From Actinomycetota bacterium (lineage in GTDB: Bacteria; Actinomycetota; Thermoleophilia; Gaiellales; Gaiellaceae), in contig VAXA01000263.1 in the NCBI GenBank assembly GCA_005883365.1, forward strand, positions 1 to 8,236: a stretch of DNA of 8,236 nucleotides. Reading direction: 5' to 3'. Under the pieces are notes generated by a model, which did not search any database, was not told the DNA's origin, and worked only from the letters and a program-made list of their open reading frames with translations. Shown here one piece after another: positions 1 to 5,816 of this stretch (its first letter is position 1; every line of letters starts with the position of its first letter). The position numbers and the translations under genes are program-made.

Positions 1-1
1 G

Positions 2-202
2 GCCGCACTCGGCGTGCCGGTCTACACGACGTACGGCGGCCGGCTCGGGGGTGTGGACGAGGAGCTGATCCGAGGGGGACGCCTGAAGCCACTGACCGAC
101 CCGCGCGCGCTCGCGCTGCGCAAGCGGGAGTCCTCGTCGGCGCGCGTGCGTCGCGATCCGGCCGAGATGCTGCGGTTGCTGCTGTCCGCCCTGGACGCCT
201 GA
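2..202 (+). CDS. C-terminal fragment, possibly DUF354/GT-B glycosyltransferase-like
   Basis: The 5' end lies outside the window; the reading frame is open from base 2 and ends at TGA 200-202, leaving 66 residues. The visible part begins AALGVPVYTTYGGRLGGVDE, followed by a pattern of Leu-Ile, Gly-Arg-Leu and 'LTDP', and ends in a basic then Leu-rich helix. An 'alA.LGvPvyt...G..gavDe.LI..GRL..L.dp' pattern resembles, from memory, the acceptor-side end of GT-B-fold proteins such as DUF354 family members (related to UDP-GlcNAc 2-epimerases), which often occur in surface polysaccharide loci. That match is inference from a short stretch; no catalytic residue is visible. A GTG at 14-16 is in frame but is inside the conserved stretch, so it is very unlikely to be the true start. 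The gene converges on the helicase gene with only four bases between the two stop codons. Reality of the coding frame is good; the family is uncertain. Confidence 0.6.
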   Translation, partial: AALGVPVYTTYGGRLGGVDEELIRGGRLKPLTDPRALALRKRESSSARVRRDPAEMLRLLLSALDA

Positions 203-213
203 AGGTTCAGGCG
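196..213. terminator. 18-bp palindrome covering both convergent stop codons; possible bidirectional terminator
   Basis: The sequence cgcctgaaggttcaggcg has perfect 8-base arms (196-203 and 206-213) around a two-base centre. As RNA it would form a 7-bp stem with a 4-base loop. It contains the TGA of the plus-strand gene (200-202) and the TGA of the minus-strand helicase (207-209). It is the only inter-stop structure available, so a role in ending both transcripts is reasonable. No U-tract follows on either strand, so it is not a classical intrinsic terminator; it may instead act as a 3'-end stabiliser, or partly reflect chance pairing of two facing stop regions. Confidence 0.45.
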
Positions 214-2033
214 GCGAGGTCGGCGAGCCGCGCGAGCAGCTCGGGCCCGTAGCGCTCGAGCTTCGCCGGCCCGATTCCCGGCACCGCCGCGAGCTCGGCG
301 ATCGTGCGCGGCGTCCGCGCGGCGAGCTCCGCGAGCGTCCGGTCGTTGAAGACGACGTACGCGGGCACCTCGTCCGCGCGCGCCCGCGCGAGCCGCCACT
401 CCCTGAGCGCCTGCACTGCGGGCGTTTGCTCGAGCACCGGCCGCTCGCGCTTCGGGAGCGGTGGCGCGGCCGCCCGCACGCCGAGCTCGTCGAGGAACCG
501 GCTTGGCCGCCCCTCCCACGTCACGAGCAGGTGCCGCTTCGCCCGGGTCAGCCCGACGTAGAACAGGCGCCGCTCCTCCTCGACGTCGCCGCGACGGACC
601 GGTAGCTCGCCCTCCTCGACTCGTGGCAGGAGGACCGCTTCCCACTCGAGCCCCTTCGCCCGGTGGAGCGTCAGCAGATGGACGCCGCGGCCGGCGCTCT
701 CGCCGAAGCGCTCATGGAGCAAGTCAACGAAGCCGTCGGCCTCGCCGGGGAACTCCTCGGCGAGCCGCACGAGTCGTGCCAGGTCGGCCTGCCGCGTCTG
801 CTCACGCTCGCCGAGCTTGTCCGGCACCTCCGAGAGGAGCCCTTGCCGGACAGCGAGCTGGCGGACGATCTCGGCAGCGGGTCCGCGCCGGCCGTGCAGC
901 GCCTTCAGCAGCTGTCGGGCCGCGTCGCGCGCGAGCATGGACGCGCCCTGGAACGGGATCGCGGCGTCGTGGAACGCCTCCTCGAACTCGCTCGTCCGCG
1001 CGTTCGTCCGGACGAGCACCGCCATCTCCTCGAGCGGAAGGCCATCCGCGTGCAACTGCCGCACGTGCGCGGCGACGTCCAGCCCCGGGCCGACGACCGG
1101 CTCGGGGCCGTCCGGGAGCGTCGGCGCGAGCGTCTTGGCCGAGCCGGCGAGGCGCGGCACGAGCCGGTTCGCGAGCTCGAGCACCTGCGACGTCGAGCGG
1201 TAGCTCCGCTCGAGCTGCACCACGCGCGCGTGCGGGAAGCGTTGCGGCAGCGCGAGCAGCCACCCGGCGCTCGCGCCCGTGAAGCCGTAGATCGCTTGGT
1301 AGTCGTCGCCGACGGCACAGAGCTCGTCGCGCTCGCCGAGCCAGAGGTCGAGCAGCGCCTGCTGGAGGAGGTTGACGTCCTGGTACTCGTCAACGGTGAA
1401 GGCGCGCCAGCGCTCGTGCACTCCCGCCCGCGCCTCCTCGTCCTCCTCGAGCAGCCGCACCGTCCTCTCGAGCAGGTCCTCGAAGTCGAGCAGCCCCTCG
1501 GCCGCCTTCCGCCGCTCGTACTCGCTGAACACACGGCCCATGAGGTCGCGCGGCAGCGGCGGCTCGCGGTCGCCGAGCGCGTCGTCATACGTCTCGGGCG
1601 TGAGCCGCCGGTTCTTCGCCCACTCGATCTCCGTCGCGAGGTCGCCGGCGGGCCGGAAGCGGAACGCTCCCGGGAGCGTGTTGCCGATCCGCCGCAGGAG
1701 CAGTGCCTTCGTGGCGAGGATCCGGCCGGGATCCCCCTGGAAGTGGCGGAGCAGCGCGAGCGCCGCCGAGTGGAAGGTCGAGGCGCGGACGCCCTCGACG
1801 CCGAGCGCGCCCAGTCGCGCGCGGAGCTCGCCCGCCGCCTTGCCGGTGAAGGTCACCGCCACGATCTGCTGCGGCGGAAAGGCCCCGCTTGCGACCTGCC
1901 AGGCGATCCGCCGCGTGATCGTGGTCGTCTTGCCCGTCCCCGCCCCGGCGAGGATGCACAGCGGCCCGCGCACCGTCTCCGCGGCGGCACACTGTTCGGG
2001 GTTCAGCCCTGCGAGGATCCTCTCGGCGTCCAG
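207..2033 (-). CDS. UvrD2-like superfamily 1A DNA helicase with C-terminal HRDC domain
   Basis: ATP-driven 3'-5' DNA helicase/translocase of the UvrD/Rep/PcrA family, expected in DNA repair or replication restart in the cytoplasm. Numbering from the GTG at 1971-1973 (588 aa), the SF1 motifs are in order: Walker A GAGTGKT (10-16), motif Ia VTFTGKAAGEL (40-50), Walker B DEYQD (195-199), motif III GDDYQAIYGFTGA (222-234), motif IV around LERSYRST (254-261), motif V LLTLHRAKGLEWE (433-445), motif VI RRLFYVGLTRAKR (468-480). An HRDC domain occupies about 516-588, ending with a PGIGPAKLERYG helix-turn-helix. This matches the UvrD2 layout of actinobacteria. The linker before HRDC has no cysteine, unlike mycobacterial UvrD2. 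The frame stays open upstream of GTG 1973 and encodes LDAERILAGLNPEQ, the expected N-terminal Q motif; the only start-like codon there is CTG 2031-2033, which I used (608 aa). GTG 1973 is the conservative start. It follows the dehydratase gene by about 65 bp. Confidence 0.92.
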   Translation of the reverse strand: MDAERILAGLNPEQCAAAETVRGPLCILAGAGTGKTTTITRRIAWQVASGAFPPQQIVAVTFTGKAAGELRARLGALGVEGVRASTFHSAALALLRHFQGDPGRILATKALLLRRIGNTLPGAFRFRPAGDLATEIEWAKNRRLTPETYDDALGDREPPLPRDLMGRVFSEYERRKAAEGLLDFEDLLERTVRLLEEDEEARAGVHERWRAFTVDEYQDVNLLQQALLDLWLGERDELCAVGDDYQAIYGFTGASAGWLLALPQRFPHARVVQLERSYRSTSQVLELANRLVPRLAGSAKTLAPTLPDGPEPVVGPGLDVAAHVRQLHADGLPLEEMAVLVRTNARTSEFEEAFHDAAIPFQGASMLARDAARQLLKALHGRRGPAAEIVRQLAVRQGLLSEVPDKLGEREQTRQADLARLVRLAEEFPGEADGFVDLLHERFGESAGRGVHLLTLHRAKGLEWEAVLLPRVEEGELPVRRGDVEEERRLFYVGLTRAKRHLLVTWEGRPSRFLDELGVRAAAPPLPKRERPVLEQTPAVQALREWRLARARADEVPAYVVFNDRTLAELAARTPRTIAELAAVPGIGPAKLERYGPELLARLADLAA

Positions 2034-2098
2034 GGCGCGGACGCTAGCGGCACGACCGGCCGAGCACGGTCACGGGAGCGTGAAAGCTTCGCGCCGGG

Positions 2099-4057
2099 CT
2101 ACGCGGGCTCGACGCGCGGTTCGACCCGCGGCTCGACCTCGAGCGACGGCGCCTCCACAGCAGCCGGCGGCGCCGGCGGGCCGAGGCGCCGCGACTCGCG
2201 CACGACGTTCCGGAGCTTGCCCACGACCTCGAGCGTGTCCCCGTCGTCGGCGAGGCGCTCGAGCTCGGCGAGCTGCTCCGCCAGCCACTCGGGATCCACC
2301 GGGGGCCGGCTCAGCCGGAGGATCTTCGGATGCGTCGTCTTCCCGACGGAGTCGTCGTCGCTCCAGAGCTCCTCGTGGATCTTCTCGCCGGGCCTCGAGC
2401 CGACGAACGCGATCCGCACGTCCCGTGGAGTCGTCGTCGGATCGTCGGGGAGGCGCGGCTCCTTGCCCGAGAGACGGATCATGTTCTGCGCGAGGTCGAC
2501 GATCCGCACCGGCTCGCCCATGTCGAGCACGAACACCTGGCCGCGCCCGCCGATCGCGCCCGCCTGCACGACGAGCGACACCGCCTCCGGGATCGTCATG
2601 AAGTAGCGGGTCATCTCGGGATGCGTCACCGTCACGGGACCGCCGCGCTCGATCTGCTTGCGGAAGATCGGGATCACGCTCCCCGACGAGTTGAGGACGT
2701 TGCCGAAGCGCACCGCGACGAAGCGGGTCGAGACGTCGCGCCGGTGCCCGAACGACTCGACGATCCACTCGCAGAGCGCCTTCGACTGTCCCATCACCGT
2801 CTTCGGGTTCACTGCCTTGTCGGTCGAGACGAAGACGAAGCGCTCGACGCCGAACTCGGCCGCGAGCTCGGCCAGGACGCGCGTGCCCACGACGTTGTTC
2901 CGCACCGACTCGAGGGGATGGGTCTCCAACATCGCGACGTGCTTGTACGCCGCGGCGTGGAACACGACCGTCGGCTGGTACTTCTCGAAGACCTCCCGAC
3001 GAAGCGCCTTCTGGTTCTTCACGTCGATCAGCTTCGGCAGTGCCGCGGTGAAGTCACGCTCGGCGACGAGCTCCCGCTCGATCTCGAACAGCGGCCCTTC
3101 GGCGTTGTCGACGAGGATCAGCCGCGACGGCCGCACCCGCGCGATCTGGCGGCAGAGCTCCGAGCCGATCGAGCCGCCGGCGCCGGTGACGAGCACGGTG
3201 TGGCCCTCGAGATAGGCAGCGACCTCGTGGAAGTCGACCTCCACCTGCTCGCGGCCGAGCACGTCCTCCACCTGCACGGGGCGAATCTGGCCGGCGAGGC
3301 CGATGTCCCCTGCGATCAGCTCGTACAGCCCAGGCAGCGTCTTCACCACGATGCGCTGCTGCTGCGCCGTCTCGACGATCCGGCGGCGCACCTCGCCCGA
3401 GACGGAGGGCAGCGCGATCAGCACCTCGTCGGGGCGGTGCTCGCGCAGGACGCGCGGCAGCTCGTCGATCGTGCCGAGCACCCGGACGCCCATGATCCGC
3501 GTGTGCCGCTTGCGCGGGTCGTCGTCGACGAAGCCGATCGGCGTGTAGTTCAGCATCCGCGACCGCTGCATCTCCTGCACGATCAGACGCCCGGCGTCGC
3601 CGGCGCCGACGACCACCACTTCCTTGCCGCGCGCCACCATGGTCAAGCCGGGCCTCTCGATCACGGTACGCGCGAGGAGGCGCGAGCCCGCGACGAGTGC
3701 GAGCGTGATGAGCAGGTCGGTGGCCGCGATCGACCGCGGCAGGCGGACGCCGTGCACCGGCGAGACGAGATACACGGTCACGTCCGCGATCAGGGACGCC
3801 ACGACGACGCCGCGTGCCGCCGCCCACATGTCGCGGATCGAGACATAGCGCCACCAGCGGTTGTAGAAGCCGAAGGCGATGAAGACGATCAGCTTGATCG
3901 CGAGGACGAGCAGGATCGTCCGGTCGAGCAGCCTCGAATAGATGATCGGGAGGCCGTTGTCGAAGCGGAGCTCGAACGCGAGCCACCAGGACGCGGCGAC
4001 GATCCCCGCGTCCACGAGGAGCTGCCAGATCCGGTGCGGCGAGAGGAGCGTGCGCAT
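2099..4057 (-). CDS. Membrane-anchored nucleotide-sugar 4,6-dehydratase (WbpM/CapD/PglF type)
   Basis: Inner-membrane enzyme that probably converts UDP-GlcNAc to a UDP-4-keto-6-deoxy sugar, the first step toward amino-dideoxy sugars of surface polysaccharide or glycoprotein glycans. The 652 residues are close to full length for the WbpM/PglF family. Four hydrophobic segments lie at about 11-31, 46-64, 80-98 and 109-127. A first Rossmann domain follows, with VVGAGDAGRL at 149-158. The connector LPGLYELIAGDI (241-252) and QIRPVQVEDVLGR (257-269) is typical of the family. The catalytic extended-SDR domain has TGAGGSIGS at 291-299, the sugar-nucleotide region AAAYKHV (368-374), and STDKAVNP (411-418). 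The usual SDR Tyr-x3-Lys is Met422-x3-Lys426, as is normal in this family. The C-terminal tail is proline-rich with VEPR repeats. The ATG overlaps the aminotransferase stop as TGATG, indicating translational coupling. The exact sugar cannot be read from sequence. Confidence 0.93.
   Translation of the reverse strand: MRTLLSPHRIWQLLVDAGIVAASWWLAFELRFDNGLPIIYSRLLDRTILLVLAIKLIVFIAFGFYNRWWRYVSIRDMWAAARGVVVASLIADVTVYLVSPVHGVRLPRSIAATDLLITLALVAGSRLLARTVIERPGLTMVARGKEVVVVGAGDAGRLIVQEMQRSRMLNYTPIGFVDDDPRKRHTRIMGVRVLGTIDELPRVLREHRPDEVLIALPSVSGEVRRRIVETAQQQRIVVKTLPGLYELIAGDIGLAGQIRPVQVEDVLGREQVEVDFHEVAAYLEGHTVLVTGAGGSIGSELCRQIARVRPSRLILVDNAEGPLFEIERELVAERDFTAALPKLIDVKNQKALRREVFEKYQPTVVFHAAAYKHVAMLETHPLESVRNNVVGTRVLAELAAEFGVERFVFVSTDKAVNPKTVMGQSKALCEWIVESFGHRRDVSTRFVAVRFGNVLNSSGSVIPIFRKQIERGGPVTVTHPEMTRYFMTIPEAVSLVVQAGAIGGRGQVFVLDMGEPVRIVDLAQNMIRLSGKEPRLPDDPTTTPRDVRIAFVGSRPGEKIHEELWSDDDSVGKTTHPKILRLSRPPVDPEWLAEQLAELERLADDGDTLEVVGKLRNVVRESRRLGPPAPPAAVEAPSLEVEPRVEPRVEPA
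2107..2142. repeat. Three imperfect 12-bp tandem units encoding the VEPR tail
   Basis: Units gctcgacgcgcg (2107-2118), gttcgacccgcg (2119-2130) and gctcgacctcga (2131-2142) share the core tcgac at the same place. On the minus strand they encode the last part of the dehydratase, VEPRVEPRVEPA-like, immediately before its stop at 2099-2101. The unit length is a multiple of three, so copy-number change would keep the frame. It is a small local duplication within a disordered tail rather than a mobile element. Confidence 0.55.
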
Positions 4058-5145
4058 CAGACGCCGCTCGTGACGCTCACGGCGGAACGCACGACGTCGA
4101 CGACGCGCTCCTGGGCATCCGCGGGGATCCCGGGCCAGAGCGGCAGCGAGAAGTTCTCCGCCCCGGCCTGCTCGGTCGCGGGCAGCGAGCCCGGCTCGTA
4201 GCCGAGGTAGCGCAGGGAGGGCTGGAGGTGGAGCGGCGTCGTGTAGTAGGTCGCCGAGGCGATGCCCGCCTCGGCCAGCGCGGTGCGGATCGCGTCGCGC
4301 TCGCGCGAGCGGCAGACGAAGAGGTGGTAGACATGGCCTGGGTCGTCCTGCGGCAGCTCCACGAGGTCGCCGAGCCCGAGCTCTGCGTAACGGGCTGCGG
4401 CGGCGCGGCGCGCCTCGTTCCAGCCCGCGACCTCCGGCAGGAAGATGCGCAGGAACGCGGCCTGCAGCTCGTCGAGCCGGGAGTTGTAACCGACGAGGTC
4501 GAACGCCGACTTGTCGCGCGAGCCGTGGAACGAGAGGAGCTGAACGCGCTCCGCGAGCTCCTCGTCACTCGTCGTCACGAGCCCCCCGTCGCCGAGGCAG
4601 AAGAGGTTCTTGGTGGGATAGAAGCTGAAGGTCGAGATCGCCCCATGCTGCGCGACCCCGGGCGCGCCGAAGGCCTGGGCCGCGTCCTCGAGCACCGGGA
4701 GGCCGAGCTCGACCAGCGGCCGCACGTCGAGCAGCCGGCCGAACAGGTGGACCGGGATGATCGCTCGCGTCCGCTCGGTGACCTTCGCGGCCGCGTCGTC
4801 AAGGTCGAGGTTGAGCGTGGCCGGGTCGATCTCCGCGAAGACGGGCGTCGCGCCGCGGCGCACGATCGACTCCGCGGTGGCATAGAACGTGAACGCGGGG
4901 CAGATCACCTCGTCCCCCGGGCCGACGCGGAGCGCGTCGAGGGCGAGCACGAGTGCGTCAGTGCCGTTCGCGACGCCGATCGCCCGCTTCACGCCGAGGT
5001 AGGCGGCGGCCTCCTCCTGGAACGCCCAGTAGTGCGGGCCGCGGATGAAGCGCTCGCTCTCGAGCACCTCGCGGAAAGCGGCCTCGAGCCGCGGGATCAG
5101 CGGCTCGTATTCGGCTCGTACGTCAACGAGGGGAATCGTCTGCAC
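4057..5145 (-). CDS. PLP-dependent sugar aminotransferase, DegT/DnrJ/EryC1/StrS family
   Basis: Cytoplasmic aminotransferase that moves an amino group, usually from glutamate, onto a keto-sugar nucleotide. Its likely substrate is the 4-keto product of the dehydratase encoded directly downstream, giving a UDP-4-amino-4,6-dideoxy sugar as in the PglF/PglE pair. The 362 residues match the family's usual length. Visible landmarks are the N-terminal IPLVDVRAEYEPL, the PLP-phosphate region NGTDAL (60-65), the aromatic stacking region CPAFTFYAT (82-90), the cofactor carboxylate EDAAQAFG (153-160), and the Schiff-base lysine in SFYPTKNL (K179), followed by GDGGLV. GTG 5143-5145 is the only usable upstream start because an in-frame TGA lies at 5152-5154. 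The start sits 23 bp inside the DedA gene. A purine-rich GGAGGAGGG (minus strand, 5166-5174) lies about 20 bases upstream, too far for a normal Shine-Dalgarno site. The substrate assignment is inference from the gene pairing. Confidence 0.93.
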   Translation of the reverse strand: MQTIPLVDVRAEYEPLIPRLEAAFREVLESERFIRGPHYWAFQEEAAAYLGVKRAIGVANGTDALVLALDALRVGPGDEVICPAFTFYATAESIVRRGATPVFAEIDPATLNLDLDDAAAKVTERTRAIIPVHLFGRLLDVRPLVELGLPVLEDAAQAFGAPGVAQHGAISTFSFYPTKNLFCLGDGGLVTTSDEELAERVQLLSFHGSRDKSAFDLVGYNSRLDELQAAFLRIFLPEVAGWNEARRAAAARYAELGLGDLVELPQDDPGHVYHLFVCRSRERDAIRTALAEAGIASATYYTTPLHLQPSLRYLGYEPGSLPATEQAGAENFSLPLWPGIPADAQERVVDVVRSAVSVTSGV

Positions 5146-5806
5146 GCGGGATCACTCTAGCCGCAGCCCTCCTCCGGTACACCAGATACGCCAGTGCGAG
5201 AACGATGCCTGCCGCGATCGCGTACTCGACGTAGCGGAAGTCGTGCTCGAAGCGCTGGTAGCTCGCGCCGAGGGCGTAGCCGATGCCGACGAAGGCGAAC
5301 GACCACAGAGTCGAGCCGACGAGCGTCAGGCTCAGGAAGAGCGCGAGCGGCATCTCGAAGATCCCCGCCGGGATCGCGACGAACGAGCGGACGACGGGGG
5401 TCATCGTTCCGATGAGCACGCCCGGGCGGTCCCAGCGCTGGAACCACGCGTCCGCCCGGTCGAGGCGCTCCGGCGTCACGTGCAACCAGCGGCCGCGCCG
5501 CTCGAGCAGCTCGCGGCCCCCGAACCGTCCCACGAGCCAGCCGGCGAGAGCGCCGGCGAGGTAGCCGGCCGCCGCCGCCACCGCCACCGCCACGTAGGCG
5601 CCGCCTCCCGACCCGATGTGCGCGCCGAAGACCGAGACGCCGGTGACGCCAGAGAAGACGCCGGCCGCGACGGCGCCGCCGACGAGAGCGACGAGCTCGC
5701 TCCCTGCCGGAAAGACGGCCCCGAGGGCGAGGAGGCCGAAGACGGCATAGACGCCGTGGTGGGCGACCTGCGAGGTGAAGGCCGACGATACGCTCGCGAG
5801 GAGCAC
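5123..5806 (-). CDS. DedA/VTT-family integral membrane protein
   Basis: A 227-residue polytopic membrane protein. DedA-family proteins are half-transporters or lipid scramblase-like proteins; some members move undecaprenyl phosphate back across the membrane. Visible features are an N-terminal re-entrant region GAVFPAGSELVALVGG (29-44, with Glu37), a Gly/Ala-rich segment (54-92) ending in GWLVGRFGG, and the signature TPVVRSFVAIPAGIFEMP (136-153) with the conserved Arg140. C-terminal hydrophobic helices lie at about 155-179 and 194-210, followed by a basic tail. The start is GTG 5804-5806, ten bases after the stop of the preceding gene. The same frame stays open far upstream to about 6412, but that extension is Arg/Ser-rich, runs across the upstream gene and is spurious. 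The gene overlaps the aminotransferase start by 23 bp. The glycan setting fits lipid-carrier recycling, which is inference. A Gly-rich stretch around 60-70 is longer than I expect for the family. Confidence 0.9.
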   Translation of the reverse strand: MLLASVSSAFTSQVAHHGVYAVFGLLALGAVFPAGSELVALVGGAVAAGVFSGVTGVSVFGAHIGSGGGAYVAVAVAAAAGYLAGALAGWLVGRFGGRELLERRGRWLHVTPERLDRADAWFQRWDRPGVLIGTMTPVVRSFVAIPAGIFEMPLALFLSLTLVGSTLWSFAFVGIGYALGASYQRFEHDFRYVEYAIAAGIVLALAYLVYRRRAAARVIPRADDSPR

Positions 5807-5816
5807 CGCGCGGACT

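Noticed and set aside
2041..2098. Possible hairpin (gaccg/cggtc) between dehydratase and helicase genes
   Set aside because: Only five paired bases with a long loop and no U-tract; not distinguishable from chance in such GC-rich sequence.
663..2606. 647-codon plus-strand open frame opposite the helicase and the dehydratase end
   Set aside because: It is Arg/Glu/Leu-rich, crosses two well-supported minus-strand genes and shows no domain. Long antisense frames are expected in GC-rich coding DNA.
2330..4201. 623-codon plus-strand open frame opposite the dehydratase
   Set aside because: Composition is dominated by Arg, Asp, His and Leu, typical of an antisense shadow. The opposite strand has a complete enzyme with every family motif.
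4228..5160. 310-codon plus-strand frame opposite the aminotransferase
   Set aside because: Antisense shadow with Arg/Glu/Val composition; the opposite frame is a full-length PLP enzyme.
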